This document shows positions 34,997 to 43,765 of a stretch of DNA of 64,000 nt, piece by piece; within the stretch, counting starts at the first letter, position 1; every line of letters starts with the position of its first letter. A model generated the notes under the pieces. That model searched no databases and was not told the DNA's origin. It worked only from the letters and a program-made list of their open reading frames with translations. The stretch comes from a virus: positions 78,860-142,859 of IMG/VR virus record IMGVR_UViG_3300044846_002555. The stretch is one strand, 5' to 3'. The translations under genes and the position numbers were made by a program.

Positions 34997-35132
34997 AGAT
35001 AAAATTATTCTTGACCAAGAAAAGTCAAAATTAATCGATAATATTAAAAAATTAAAAAAGGAAGATATTCTTCCAAAACCTCCGGAAAAATTAACATTAT
35101 GGCAGAGAATCAAAAAAGTATTGATGGGATAA
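34947..35132 (+). CDS. Small coiled hypothetical protein
   Basis: A 61-residue helical protein (KNLQQLEWLQNEIIKDKI ...) ending L-T-L-W-Q-R-I-K-K-V-L-M-G, an amphipathic tail. I take the ATG at 34947 rather than the in-frame TTG at 34938. It overlaps both neighbours (50 and 34 nt), so translational coupling is likely. Confidence 0.5.
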   Translation: MKKNLQQLEWLQNEIIKDKIILDQEKSKLIDNIKKLKKEDILPKPPEKLTLWQRIKKVLMG

Positions 35133-35335
35133 TTGAAAAGTTAGCAATGATTGTTGACGCTGCAGATGAATTATTTCCCGATGGAAAAATGTTATTAGCG
35201 TTTGAATTAAAAGAAACTGAATTTAAAAAAGTTCAAGGAAACTTTAGAGAAATCGATAAATCTTTTAAACAGTTTAAAATAGAAATGTCGGGTAATGATA
35301 TTATGTTTTTGTTGGATGAGTCGTCGAATGTCTAA
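35099..35335 (+). CDS. Small hypothetical protein
   Basis: A 78-residue protein (V-D-A-A-D-E-L-F-P-D-G-K-M near residue 20), mixed helix and strand, without known motif. It is convergent with 35301 and their ends overlap by 35 bp, with no terminator between. Confidence 0.5.
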   Translation: MAENQKSIDGIIEKLAMIVDAADELFPDGKMLLAFELKETEFKKVQGNFREIDKSFKQFKIEMSGNDIMFLLDESSNV

Positions 35336-35942
35336 TTAAATAATTTTTAGGAAATCCGTTTTCTTCTAATAAATTATATAGGTATTTTCTTTGTGAGGTA
35401 CTATAATCTTTAACAAACATACAATCGTATCGTTTTTCATTTATGAAGTGTTCCGACACATTATCAATAAATCTTAAACTATCATCATCATTTTTAAATG
35501 TTAATAAATTAAATTTATCATCATTTTGAATGATGATTTTATTATTTAATTTAGATATTAATTTAAGACCGTCTACTTTTAAATAAGTTTTTAATAATTC
35601 ACCTAACCCTATTTTTTTATTTTTTGAATAATCTAAAAACAATTCTTCAATTTTAAATTTCATAATTTTTAAAATTGTAAAGTCATCGTCATCTAAATTT
35701 ACTTTAACTTTTCTCCCGTATTCGTCTTTCAAAAATATAGGTAAAAAAGTTCCCGATGTTTTTTCTAATAACGCTAATTCGTAACTACACTCCACACCAT
35801 TTTCATATTTCTTATCAAATATAACTGAATCACTTTCATCCATAAGTGAATCAAAATAATTATTTGCCCTTTTATGGGTTATAAATTTCTTGATTATTTT
35901 CTTTTTTGTTTTATTTTTAAACAATACTATCTGATAGTTCAT
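35301..35942 (-). CDS. Hypothetical protein
   Basis: A 213-residue Lys/Asp/Phe-rich protein on the minus strand, overlapping the convergent gene 35099 by 35 bp. Its divergent neighbour is dnaJ. No recognised domain. The N-terminal strand-loop pattern MNYQIVLFKNKTKKKIIKKF suggests a compact alpha/beta protein. Confidence 0.5.
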   Translation of the reverse strand: MNYQIVLFKNKTKKKIIKKFITHKRANNYFDSLMDESDSVIFDKKYENGVECSYELALLEKTSGTFLPIFLKDEYGRKVKVNLDDDDFTILKIMKFKIEELFLDYSKNKKIGLGELLKTYLKVDGLKLISKLNNKIIIQNDDKFNLLTFKNDDDSLRFIDNVSEHFINEKRYDCMFVKDYSTSQRKYLYNLLEENGFPKNYLIRHSTTHPTKT

Positions 35943-35997
35943 ATTGGGTGTGTATTAATAAATAAGTTAGTTTTATATTAAATATAAGTAAATAAGT

Positions 35998-36915
35998 ATG
36001 GAGAATTTTTATCAAACACTAGGTGTAAATGAAAACGCAACTCAAGATGAGATTAAGAAAGCATATCGTAAATTAGCGGTAGAACATCATCCGGACAAAG
36101 GTGGGAATGAAGATACTTTTAAAAAAATATCGCAAGCTTATGATACCGTAGGTGACGAAAGTAAAAGAAAACAATACGATAACCAAAGAAGTAACCCATT
36201 TTCTAATATGGGTGGAGGAGGGTTTAATCCTTTTGAAGATATGTTTCAAAATGGTTTTTACCAACAAAGAAGAAGAGCCGCTCCTGATAAAATTATTGAA
36301 GTTACCGTTGGTACAATACAATCTTATAATGGTTCAGAAAAAAGTTTTACGTATAATAGAAAACATAAATGTGAACCGTGTAATGGTAATGGTGGTGAAA
36401 GAATAAACTGTAATTCGTGTGGAGGTGAAGGATTTATTACACAAAGAGTTGGTTCAGGATTATTTGTTCAACTTGTAAGACAAACTTGTAATTCGTGTGG
36501 TGGTAAAGGATTTTCGTATAAAACAGTTTGTGGTTCGTGTAATGGTGAGACAACAGTAACTAAACCTGAGACAATTACTATTAAACTTCCTCACGGTATA
36601 GATGAAGGTCAATTTTTAAAACTACAGGGTAAAGGTGACTATGTGAATGGTGTTTATGGTAATTTAGTTATCAAAGTTAAAGTAACGTCAGAAGATAATT
36701 TTGAAAAATCAGGTGATGATTTAATATATAATGCGTATTTTGATTTGAATACGATTAAGAATGAAAAGTTAGATATTAAACATCCAAAAGGTACGATGTC
36801 TATAAAATTACCTGAAGAGTTTGATACAGAAAAACCCCTTCGAGTAAAATCAAAAGGGTTTCATAATACGGGGGATTTATTTGTTAAGTTACACGTTAAA
36901 TTTAAACGAACTTAA
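35998..36915 (+). CDS. dnaJ: DnaJ-type co-chaperone
   Basis: A 305-residue class A J protein. The J domain (1-60) has H-P-D at 31-33. A short Gly/Phe linker (G-G-G-G-F-N-P-F) is followed by a zinc domain with four C-x-x-C-x-G-x-G type repeats (CEPC, CNSC, CNSC, CGSC) and a C-terminal client-binding region. It would stimulate host DnaK and deliver clients such as replication or capsid proteins. It is shorter than bacterial DnaJ (about 375) through a reduced C-terminus and linker. No DnaK gene is in the window. The last zinc repeat reads C-N-G-E-T, so one glycine is lost. Confidence 0.88.
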   Translation: MENFYQTLGVNENATQDEIKKAYRKLAVEHHPDKGGNEDTFKKISQAYDTVGDESKRKQYDNQRSNPFSNMGGGGFNPFEDMFQNGFYQQRRRAAPDKIIEVTVGTIQSYNGSEKSFTYNRKHKCEPCNGNGGERINCNSCGGEGFITQRVGSGLFVQLVRQTCNSCGGKGFSYKTVCGSCNGETTVTKPETITIKLPHGIDEGQFLKLQGKGDYVNGVYGNLVIKVKVTSEDNFEKSGDDLIYNAYFDLNTIKNEKLDIKHPKGTMSIKLPEEFDTEKPLRVKSKGFHNTGDLFVKLHVKFKRT

Positions 36916-37115
36916 AAAAAATTAATTAGTTCTTTTACTAATTTGATTGTACCGTAAATTGATGAGAATAAAACATATGTTGATATAATCACCATAACCC
37001 AATGTGATTTAGATAATGACTTACGTTTACATGTTTTACATTCTTTTTTAGGTTGTTCAGGGGTGTCGTAGATAATATCCTTTTCTTCGATAATTTGTCC
37101 TTCAAGTTGTTCCAT
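36912..37115 (-). CDS. Small membrane protein with C-x-x-C
   Basis: A 67-residue protein. A cytoplasmic N-terminus with K-T-C-K-R-K and an upstream K-E-C gives a C-x-x-C; a membrane segment follows at about 38-57. It is convergent with dnaJ (4-bp overlap). A near-match TATTTATT lies 14 nt upstream. Unknown function. Confidence 0.5.
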   Translation of the reverse strand: MEQLEGQIIEEKDIIYDTPEQPKKECKTCKRKSLSKSHWVMVIISTYVLFSSIYGTIKLVKELINFF

Positions 37116-37163
37116 AGTAATATATTTTAAATAAATATAATAAAAAATATTTGAAAGAGAAAC

Positions 37164-37194
37164 TTGCTTTTTAACTTTTTATTTCTTATACTTA
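37164..37194 (+). promoter_or_regulatory. Weak Bacteroidetes-type promoter for the Dam-like gene
   Basis: TTG at 37164-37166, 20 nt, then TATACTTA at 37187-37194, two mismatches from TAnnTTTG. It supports the ATG at 37209 over an upstream in-frame TTG-type start at 37164. Confidence 0.4.
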
Positions 37195-37208
37195 AAAAAA
37201 AGAAAATT

Positions 37209-38057
37209 ATGGCATTATCGTACATCGGAGGTAAATCAAAAATAGGTAAATGGATTGTTCCATTCATACCTCAAGATATTGAAACATACATTGAACCATT
37301 TTCAGGTATGTTTTGGGTATTTTTTAATATGGACTTAACAAAGTACCCAAACTTAAAGAACGTTGTTTACAACGACTTTAATCCACTAAACTACAATTTA
37401 TTTCAATGTCTTCAGAATCCGGAAAGATTATTAGAAGAAGTGAATAATATTCCTTGTCAACAAAGGAATGAGTTTCCGACACCGGAGATATATAAAGAAC
37501 AATTTATCAGGTTCCAAGCTGAAATATTTGAAACCAATTTCAGCGTACAAGCTTACGATTATGTGGTTGCTGCTAAATACGCTTATGTATTGGCTCAGGT
37601 ATTCTCAGGGTCTAAACCTGAAACAAGTTCATTTATTGATTTGAAAGGTAAGTATAAATCAAAGTATCTTACATTCAGAGATAAATTATCTAAACCGGAT
37701 TGGGTAGAACACTTTTTAAAAATTACTCACGTTGAGAATATGGACTTCCAAGACGTTATCCAAAAATATGATGGACCATCAACATATGTTTATGCTGACC
37801 CCCCATATTGGAAGACAGAGAACTATTACAACAACCACGACTTTGATAGTAAAGACCATGAGAGATTGGCGGATTGTCTAAAAGGTATTCAGGGTAAGTT
37901 TTCATTATCCTATTATGATTTCCCACAATTACATACTTGGTTTCCACCTCTTCAGTATGTTTGGGAGAAGAAAGAATTTGCTAAGGCGGCGGCTGCGAAG
38001 AAAGGTAAAACACAAAATATGGGGGAAGAACTCCTTATTATGAATTACCAAAAATAA
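37209..38057 (+). CDS. D12-class DNA adenine methylase (Dam-like)
   Basis: A 282-residue methyltransferase that should transfer methyl from SAM to N6 of adenine. The N-terminal Y-I-G-G-K-S-K-I and E-P-F-S-G-M-F-W (motif I) and D-P-P-Y-W (motif IV, 197-201) follow the order of Dam/T4 Dam. The short target-recognition region lies between. I start at the ATG at 37209, which gives the standard MALSYIGGKSK beginning. It is one of three DNA methyltransferases in the window and probably protects phage DNA from host restriction. The recognition site cannot be read from sequence. Confidence 0.85.
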   Translation: MALSYIGGKSKIGKWIVPFIPQDIETYIEPFSGMFWVFFNMDLTKYPNLKNVVYNDFNPLNYNLFQCLQNPERLLEEVNNIPCQQRNEFPTPEIYKEQFIRFQAEIFETNFSVQAYDYVVAAKYAYVLAQVFSGSKPETSSFIDLKGKYKSKYLTFRDKLSKPDWVEHFLKITHVENMDFQDVIQKYDGPSTYVYADPPYWKTENYYNNHDFDSKDHERLADCLKGIQGKFSLSYYDFPQLHTWFPPLQYVWEKKEFAKAAAAKKGKTQNMGEELLIMNYQK

Positions 38058-38058
38058 T

Positions 38059-38088
38059 TTGTAATTTAAAAAATAAGTGTTATCTTTG
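38059..38088 (+). promoter_or_regulatory. Bacteroidetes-type promoter upstream of 38164
   Basis: TTG at 38059-38061, 19 nt, TATCTTTG at 38081-38088. A TATTTATA element follows at 38141, so this gene appears to have both promoter classes. Confidence 0.75.
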
Positions 38089-38140
38089 TCCTCGTTAAAG
38101 AAAAGTAAATGGATTTAACGAATTATTTACAAAATTCAAA

Positions 38141-38148
38141 TATTTATA
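38141..38148 (+). promoter_or_regulatory. TATTTATA element (candidate late promoter) for 38164
   Basis: Perfect TATTTATATTAAAA, 15 nt before the ATG at 38164 and downstream of a host-type promoter. Confidence 0.55.
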
Positions 38149-38163
38149 TTAAAAACGTTTAAA

Positions 38164-39540
38164 ATGAGACTAACTAACACATTATCAACTTTAATTACAG
38201 AACAATCGCGTTTCCAAGTGTTATATGACAAATTGGTGAAACCTTCTGACAAGCCAACAAGACCGGGTGAAAAACCTAAAGGTGCGATGGATTTTGAAAC
38301 ATTAAAGGCCATTATACTTGCTGACCCGACTACAATCGTTCCTGAAGGAATGGACATTGATACAATTTCTTTAGAGGATATGGAAAAAGTTAAAGTTGGG
38401 AAATACTCTCAATGGCTACTTAAAAACTTCATAAAACCGGTATTTACCGATGAGAAAGCTGGTTTAGAACCGGGAACACCTGAATATAAAAAGGCGGCTC
38501 AAGAGTATAGAAGATTATTCTTGGAGGATTTATATAAGGTAACTTCTGACTTAAGAAAATACGAAAAAGTTAAACAATACTTACCTCAAGAGGCAAGAGA
38601 TATTAACAAAGTAACTGCGGCTGAGTTATTCAAATTATTGGATGAGTTTGTAATGCCGGAGAAAAAACAAAAAGAATTAGAGAAGAAGGTAGCTAAGAAG
38701 ACCCGAGAAGGATTTAATCACGCAGGTGGTGAGATTGTATGGGAAGGTCCAAATTGGACTATGATTAGAATCTCTGATAAAGGTGAGGTAGGGAAAGACG
38801 CTGCGGTTTATTACGGTGGATTCCACGAATATGACCAAGGAGAATCAAGATGGTGTACATCATCACCTGGTTTAACATACTTCAATGGGTATATCAAAGA
38901 TGGTCCATTATATGTTGTATTCCCTAATGACGATAAAGGTGAGGTTGGGTTAAAAACCGGTTTACCAAAAGAAAGATATCAATTCCACTTCCCATCTAAC
39001 CAATATATGGATAGAACGGATAGACAAATTAACTTGGTTGAATACTTGAATGGTCCTATGTCGGAACTTAAAGATTTCTTCAAACCTGAATTTGCTAAAG
39101 GATTGGTTAAAGCGGGGACAAGTGATGTTGTAGATATTTCTTATCCTGATAACGCAGCTGGTAAATTCGTTGCATTATATGGTTTTGATGAATTGTTTGA
39201 AAGTTTACCTGATACTATTGTTAGATTATTAATCAGTAATAAATCAAATGAGAATATTGCTTTAGATGTTCCGGAATCAATCGGTAGATTTAAAAACTTA
39301 CAAGCGTTAAAATTAGAGAAAATTTGTAGAACTATTCCAAGTTCAGTTTGTGAATTAAAAGAATTGAATTTCTTGGCTCTACCAAATAACAAAGATTTAA
39401 AATCTTTACCTGAATGTTTAATCAACTTAACTGATTTAGCGTTTATCAATTTAAAAGATAGTAACCCAAATGTTGAAATCCCACCAAAATTAAAGGAGAG
39501 ATTGACAGACGAAGGAATGGGATTCTATTATTTTGACTAG
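38164..39540 (+). CDS. Tagged protein with conserved WCTSS domain and leucine-rich repeats
   Basis: A 458-residue protein. The N-terminal M-R-L-T-N-T-L-S-T-L-I-T-E resembles the tag of 6572 and ends in an I-x-E site. The central domain (about 200-290) contains S-R-W-C-T-S-S-P-G-L-T-Y-F-N-G-Y and G-P-L-Y-V-V-F-P-N; I recall similar 'WCT...FNxY...GPLYV' cores in other phage proteins but not their function. The C-terminal 100 residues are three or four leucine-rich repeats (L-Q-A-L-K-L, L-N-F-L-A-L-P-N-N, L-A-F-I-N-L). It is a possible virion-delivered protein-binding factor; the biochemical role is unknown. Confidence 0.65.
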   Translation: MRLTNTLSTLITEQSRFQVLYDKLVKPSDKPTRPGEKPKGAMDFETLKAIILADPTTIVPEGMDIDTISLEDMEKVKVGKYSQWLLKNFIKPVFTDEKAGLEPGTPEYKKAAQEYRRLFLEDLYKVTSDLRKYEKVKQYLPQEARDINKVTAAELFKLLDEFVMPEKKQKELEKKVAKKTREGFNHAGGEIVWEGPNWTMIRISDKGEVGKDAAVYYGGFHEYDQGESRWCTSSPGLTYFNGYIKDGPLYVVFPNDDKGEVGLKTGLPKERYQFHFPSNQYMDRTDRQINLVEYLNGPMSELKDFFKPEFAKGLVKAGTSDVVDISYPDNAAGKFVALYGFDELFESLPDTIVRLLISNKSNENIALDVPESIGRFKNLQALKLEKICRTIPSSVCELKELNFLALPNNKDLKSLPECLINLTDLAFINLKDSNPNVEIPPKLKERLTDEGMGFYYFD

Positions 39541-39565
39541 TATTAATATTTAAACACCATACAAA

Positions 39566-39856
39566 ATGAAAAATGTTGACGTTGAAATCTACATTAATCA
39601 ATTTAAAACTTTCTTTAACAACAACCCCAACGACTTAATTCAGTTGATTGGGGATGTTTTAAAGGACGACTTCTACGACAGAGTAAAACAACAATCATTA
39701 GATAATTTTGAGAACGGAGAGGACGTTTCCTTAACTCAAAAACAAATCATCTCTATTGTTGTGTCACTTAAACAATCTCAAAACGATGAGGTTGATATGG
39801 ATAAGATTAAGTCCATAATTTATCACACAGAATTTGCTCACTTTTCTCTTAACTAA
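39566..39856 (+). CDS. Hypothetical helical protein
   Basis: A 96-residue all-helical protein (I-Y-I-N-Q-F-K-T-F-F-N-N near the start), 26 nt after the LRR gene. No known motif. Confidence 0.5.
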   Translation: MKNVDVEIYINQFKTFFNNNPNDLIQLIGDVLKDDFYDRVKQQSLDNFENGEDVSLTQKQIISIVVSLKQSQNDEVDMDKIKSIIYHTEFAHFSLN

Positions 39857-39857
39857 T

Positions 39858-39888
39858 TTGTATAATTAAACTTATTGTACTATCTTTG
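39858..39888 (+). promoter_or_regulatory. Bacteroidetes-type promoter for 39907
   Basis: TTG at 39858-39860, 20 nt, TATCTTTG at 39881-39888. The ATG at 39907 is about 12 nt from the expected transcript start. Confidence 0.8.
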
Positions 39889-39906
39889 TACAATTAATTG
39901 TATGTT

Positions 39907-41643
39907 ATGAGAGAAGAACTATTTAATCTTACTAGAAAAGAATATCGGGTACACGAACACTCCGACACAAATAGTGTTATCTATAAAAAAAACGAGAAAG
40001 AAATAGATATTTTTGGAGGTAGTGTAACTGAATTTCGTAGTAGTGCTCCTTGGGGACATTTTAGTTTTAAAACTGAACATACTTCTGAAGAAAAGTTTAC
40101 CGAACATTACGGGAATCCGTTGGCGACTGTTGATATGACAAGAAGGATAATGTGTATTACCAAAGAGGGTGATAAGATTACCTTTAAAATGTTTTGGTAC
40201 AACAGACGAAGAAGAGTTGCGTCAAAATGGTTTAAGACTAGTACTCAATGTAAATTCGTTACCTTCAATTATAAAACCAATGCGTTGTATACTGGTTCAT
40301 TGGATAACTACCATTTGAAAAGAAATTGTCGTAAAAGAATTAGAAGAGTTTTATTCAATAGTGACCCAATAAATAAAATTAGACATTGGGTTAGAGATAG
40401 TTTTAGTTCGGAAGATAAAAAAACAATAGATGTACCAACGATTGTAAATCAAGTGGTGTCGGTCTTTGTTAACTCCATTCCCGGAACTGAAAAATATCCT
40501 GAATTATTACCGGAACAAAAAATATACAGACGTTATTTGGACGCTCAAGGTGTTAAGTATCCGAACAATTGGTTTGAACTTATTGACGCATATCCTCAAC
40601 CAAAGAAAAAAGATTTGGTTAAGTGTGATTACAAGTATGTTGATGCTTTAATGAGAGCTCATAACTTAAAGGGTGATAAAATTAAAAAATCATTACATAC
40701 TATTAATAGGTTTGTTGATGCAAATCATTTCAATACAACTTGTAAGATTTTTGGTGAGAAATTTATATTAAATCAACCTGATGAGGTGATTAATCTTTTT
40801 TTAAGCACGTGGGATATAACTATTTTATCTGAAAATGTTATACGTATGTCAGGTTTAACCAAATCTGAAAAATTAAACTTTTTTGAAATTTATAAATTAT
40901 ATTATAAAAAGTTAATTAATTACCATACTATTTCTGACCACATTAGATTTTATGGGTTATTAAAAAATTTAGAACCGGTTAAATGGAAATCAAAAACTCA
41001 CGATGAATTTACTCAAGAACATTACGATTGGTCTGAAAAATATAATTATTATACCAATGGTGACTTTACACGAATTTACAATCCAACTTTTGTTGAGAAA
41101 ATAAATGAGGTAATATTAACCAAAGATGGGCCGTACTATCCTGAAGTATTGTTAACATCCAAACGATATAACAATGAGTCGTTCTTCCAGTCTAATTGTG
41201 TAAAGACATATGTTAAACGAATAGATTCTCTATTAATCTCTATGAGACGAGGTCAAGGTGAAACTGAAGAGAGAGCGTCAATCGAGTATCGTATTAATTT
41301 AAATCTAAAACATAATACTTTTGATTTAGAGAGAGTTCAAACTTTGGGTAAACGTAACGAAAGATTAGACAATAGTTGGACAGACGCTTTGGTTAAATTG
41401 GATAGTAGAGTATTTGAATATGAAGATTTATTCGATACTTTACAGATTGAAGGTGATTTTGGTAACAGAAAAGTATTTTCTGATTGGGGGACTAAAGAAG
41501 TTGTAAGATATTCTGTAACTAAAACCGGAAAAGACATCACTGAACAACAATTATGTTGGAAAAACGATTCAATTATGAAATTAAATTCATATAATTATAA
41601 CATCGTCGAGGTTCGAGCATGGGACGATGAACTAGGATTTTAA
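39907..41643 (+). CDS. PcfJ-like protein
   Basis: A 578-residue protein. The C-terminal part (about 425-500) has S-N-C-V-K-T-Y, I-S-M-R-R-G, R-A-S-I-E-Y-R-I and V-Q-T-L-G-K-R-N. These correspond in order to the C-V-x-x-Y ... R-x-T-I-E ... Q-x-x-G-x-x-N core of PcfJ-family proteins seen on conjugative plasmids and phages. The remainder is helix-rich. PcfJ function is not established. The start is the ATG at 39907; an in-frame TTG at 39898 would lie closer to the promoter than is likely. It has its own promoter and leads the thioredoxin/glutaredoxin operon. Confidence 0.6.
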   Translation: MREELFNLTRKEYRVHEHSDTNSVIYKKNEKEIDIFGGSVTEFRSSAPWGHFSFKTEHTSEEKFTEHYGNPLATVDMTRRIMCITKEGDKITFKMFWYNRRRRVASKWFKTSTQCKFVTFNYKTNALYTGSLDNYHLKRNCRKRIRRVLFNSDPINKIRHWVRDSFSSEDKKTIDVPTIVNQVVSVFVNSIPGTEKYPELLPEQKIYRRYLDAQGVKYPNNWFELIDAYPQPKKKDLVKCDYKYVDALMRAHNLKGDKIKKSLHTINRFVDANHFNTTCKIFGEKFILNQPDEVINLFLSTWDITILSENVIRMSGLTKSEKLNFFEIYKLYYKKLINYHTISDHIRFYGLLKNLEPVKWKSKTHDEFTQEHYDWSEKYNYYTNGDFTRIYNPTFVEKINEVILTKDGPYYPEVLLTSKRYNNESFFQSNCVKTYVKRIDSLLISMRRGQGETEERASIEYRINLNLKHNTFDLERVQTLGKRNERLDNSWTDALVKLDSRVFEYEDLFDTLQIEGDFGNRKVFSDWGTKEVVRYSVTKTGKDITEQQLCWKNDSIMKLNSYNYNIVEVRAWDDELGF

Positions 41644-41644
41644 T

Positions 41645-41965
41645 ATGAAAGAAATACCACAACATTGTATTGATACCTTCAAGGAAAGGTTCGGAGCACA
41701 TCCTAGTATTGTTGAGTTAACACCTACAATGTCTAGTGAAGACACAGATAAGTTTTTAAGTAAAGCTCATTTGTTATGGTTTGAAAATTTTGTGAATGAT
41801 GAATATAAGATTGTTCCTATGGACAGATTATATGAATATGACTCTAGTGGTATTTTAATACTCCGAAAGTCACATACCAAGATATTTATTTTAACAAAGG
41901 TGGATAAACAAAATGTGGTAGATTTTATATTACTACAATTAAAAAGATTAACAAAAAAAGATTAA
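41645..41965 (+). CDS. Hypothetical protein
   Basis: A 106-residue protein, 1 nt after the PcfJ-like stop and 3 nt before thioredoxin. N-terminal C-I-D-T-F-K-E-R-F-G and a C-terminal helix ending in lysines. Not recognised. Confidence 0.5.
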   Translation: MKEIPQHCIDTFKERFGAHPSIVELTPTMSSEDTDKFLSKAHLLWFENFVNDEYKIVPMDRLYEYDSSGILILRKSHTKIFILTKVDKQNVVDFILLQLKRLTKKD

Positions 41966-41968
41966 AAA

Positions 41969-42292
41969 ATGGAAATTACACAAGAATTATTACAAGAAAA
42001 AATTAACAATGGTGAAAAATTAGTAGTTGACTTTTGGGCTCCATGGTGTGGGCCTTGTAAAGTTATGAAACCGGCTTTTGAAAAAGTTTCTGAAGAATTT
42101 AGAAACGAAAACTCTGAAGTTCAATTGTTCACCTTAAATGTTGAAGAAAATAAAGAATTTGCTGCATCATTAGGTATTAGAGCAATCCCTACGGTTAAAT
42201 CATTTTCAGATGGTAAAGAAGTTTATTCTCAACCGGGAATGCAAATGGAAAGTCAAATTAAACAATTAGTGACTAACCTAATCAATGGATAA
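41969..42292 (+). CDS. Thioredoxin
   Basis: A 107-residue classic thioredoxin. The active site is W-C-G-P-C (26-30) in the strand V-D-F-W-A-P, with cis-proline in R-A-I-P-T. Length is standard and there is no signal peptide, so it is cytoplasmic. It can supply electrons to ribonucleotide reductase (no such gene in this window) or act as a polymerase clamp as in T7. The C-terminus overlaps the glutaredoxin start by 8 nt. Confidence 0.93.
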   Translation: MEITQELLQEKINNGEKLVVDFWAPWCGPCKVMKPAFEKVSEEFRNENSEVQLFTLNVEENKEFAASLGIRAIPTVKSFSDGKEVYSQPGMQMESQIKQLVTNLING

Positions 42293-42569
42293 GTTATTAA
42301 TTCTTTTCACTATGAAAGGTTGTCCTTATTGTGATATGATGAAGGAACAACTTATTAAAAATGATATTGGATTTGTTATAAGAGATATTGATGAACATAA
42401 AGATGAATATGATATGTTTGTCGAAGTAACTGAAAACGAATTTGTCCCAGCTTTTATGATTGTTGAATCTCCGGATGAATCACCTAAAAGTTATTTATAC
42501 GCACCTGAAAGAGATTTTGATGAAATTGATGAAGGTGTTGAAATAATTAAAGAACATTTTAAAAAATAA
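42285..42569 (+). CDS. Glutaredoxin
   Basis: A 94-residue glutaredoxin-fold protein with active site C-P-Y-C (13-16) after the strand L-I-L-F-T-M. V-P-A-F near residue 63 is the cis-proline. It overlaps the thioredoxin gene by 8 nt, so the two dithiol carriers are translated together. The insert E-S-P-D-E-S-P-K-S-Y after the cis-proline is longer than in E. coli Grx1. Confidence 0.85.
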   Translation: MDKLLILFTMKGCPYCDMMKEQLIKNDIGFVIRDIDEHKDEYDMFVEVTENEFVPAFMIVESPDESPKSYLYAPERDFDEIDEGVEIIKEHFKK

Positions 42570-42570
42570 A

Positions 42571-42599
42571 AAAATCCCCTTAATTGGGGATTTTCTATT
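42571..42599. terminator. Bidirectional intrinsic terminator
   Basis: AAAATCCCC (42571-42579) pairs perfectly with GGGGATTTT (42586-42594) across a 6-nt loop. It lies between convergent glutaredoxin and 42599. Confidence 0.9.
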
Positions 42600-43423
42600 T
42601 AGAATAGTATAAGGTCTTTTATTTTATCTTTAATTAACCAAGGTTTGATATCTAAGGGTTTTAGTAAGTCATCCAAAATATTATAATCTTTAATGGTGTT
42701 ATTAAATTTTAACATATCAAAATCAAATACATCCAAAATCATTGAGGTAATATTTTTTGTCGGGTGTATGCTATTAGAAACTATCTTGATGTTATAATCC
42801 TCTGTTTCATCAAGAACTACCGAAGAGTATTCAAATGTTATTTGATTTGTTAATAGGGTATCAAATAATTGATTACAAATATATTCTGAATAGTATAATT
42901 CTTGTCTTCCCATACTCAAACTATACCCGTGAGGAAATTCCGAAGATATATTCAATGGTGAATAGGTGTAGAAACTTAAATTAGAAGTGTTGTCTTCAGA
43001 ATAATCTAATTCATATTCCATTCTGTTGGTGTAGGAGATGGTATTATATTTTGGTTGAATTGGGTCGTTGATTGCATCAATAATTGACTGATGATATATT
43101 GGTCTTGATGAGTTGTAAAAGTCAAACATGTGATAAAACTTTTTAACCAACTCTTGTTCATACATTATTAAATCAATAATGTTAATGTGTGAGTAACCAA
43201 AATCGGTTAATAGTGTTTCGTATTCACTTACAAAGTTATCTTTAACTTGGACCATGTCCAAAATTTTGGAAGATGAGGTCATTCCGTTAACCACCAAAAA
43301 TTTACCACAATCGGTAACTTCAATAACAACATCGTGTTGATTGGTTTTGTTTATCTCTTTTACTAAAAAGTCCGAGAATAGATTTACAATCCCTTTGTTT
43401 GATTTTTCATTAAAGTATTTCAT
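42599..43423 (-). CDS. Hypothetical protein
   Basis: A 274-residue protein with mixed alpha/beta character. It has V-V-I-E-V-T-D-C-G-K-F-L-V-V-N-G near residue 35 and S-I-H-P-T-K-N near residue 222. The first segment faintly recalls SAM synthetase, but none of its catalytic motifs is present. Downstream of 43516 in the same orientation, separated by a terminator. I cannot assign a function. Confidence 0.5.
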   Translation of the reverse strand: MKYFNEKSNKGIVNLFSDFLVKEINKTNQHDVVIEVTDCGKFLVVNGMTSSSKILDMVQVKDNFVSEYETLLTDFGYSHINIIDLIMYEQELVKKFYHMFDFYNSSRPIYHQSIIDAINDPIQPKYNTISYTNRMEYELDYSEDNTSNLSFYTYSPLNISSEFPHGYSLSMGRQELYYSEYICNQLFDTLLTNQITFEYSSVVLDETEDYNIKIVSNSIHPTKNITSMILDVFDFDMLKFNNTIKDYNILDDLLKPLDIKPWLIKDKIKDLILF

Positions 43424-43474
43424 ATTTTTAAATTATACGAAATGATATGTAAAATAAAATTAATTATAAATAAA

Positions 43475-43503
43475 AAAGGGACAAAAAGTCCCTTTATTTT
43501 TTT
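43475..43503. terminator. Intrinsic terminator downstream of 43516
   Basis: AAAGGGAC (43475-43482) / GTCCCTTT (43488-43495), 5-nt loop, with T tracts on both strands. On the minus strand it ends the small 43516 gene before 42599. Confidence 0.85.
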
Positions 43504-43515
43504 AAACACAAAATA

Positions 43516-43674
43516 TTATTTTTTAGTGTAATATCTCTCAACAACTTTACGGATAGATTCTTGTATTGGCTGAGTTTTTGGAGCTTGAGCCTGAACCTGC
43601 TGTAGAGTTTGAGATTGACTTGATTGTTGTGTCGTTTGTGTTTGTTGTGCTTTGTTTTTACATCCGCAACCCAT
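43516..43674 (-). CDS. Small MGCGC / Gln-rich protein
   Basis: A 52-residue protein. The N-terminus is M-G-C-G-C-K-N-K, the middle is Gln/Thr/Ser-rich, and the end is a basic helix E-S-I-R-K-V-V-E-R-Y-Y-T-K-K. Small 'MGCGC' proteins recur in Bacteroidetes phages; their function is unknown to me. The cysteines could bind metal, or the N-terminal glycine could be modified. It is flanked by a terminator downstream. Confidence 0.6.
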   Translation of the reverse strand: MGCGCKNKAQQTQTTQQSSQSQTLQQVQAQAPKTQPIQESIRKVVERYYTKK

Positions 43675-43742
43675 GATTATTTTTATTTAAACGTTTATAA
43701 CCATAAATATCATATATAATGATAATATGTAAATATATTTTA

Positions 43743-43750
43743 TATCTTTG
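43743..43750 (+). promoter_or_regulatory. Host-type -7 element TATCTTTG for 43766
   Basis: TATCTTTG 15 nt before the ATG at 43766, but without a clear TTG 19-20 nt upstream. A TATTTATT near-match at 43755 lies between it and the start. Confidence 0.45.
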
Positions 43751-43765
43751 TGTATATTTATTGAT

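Noticed and set aside
38109-38162. 17-codon frame between promoter and the 38164 start
   Set aside because: It overlaps the TATTTATA element and has no feature beyond chance length.
42599-43423. Possible SAM synthetase similarity in the segment near residue 35
   Set aside because: None of the catalytic loop motifs of MetK is present elsewhere in the protein.
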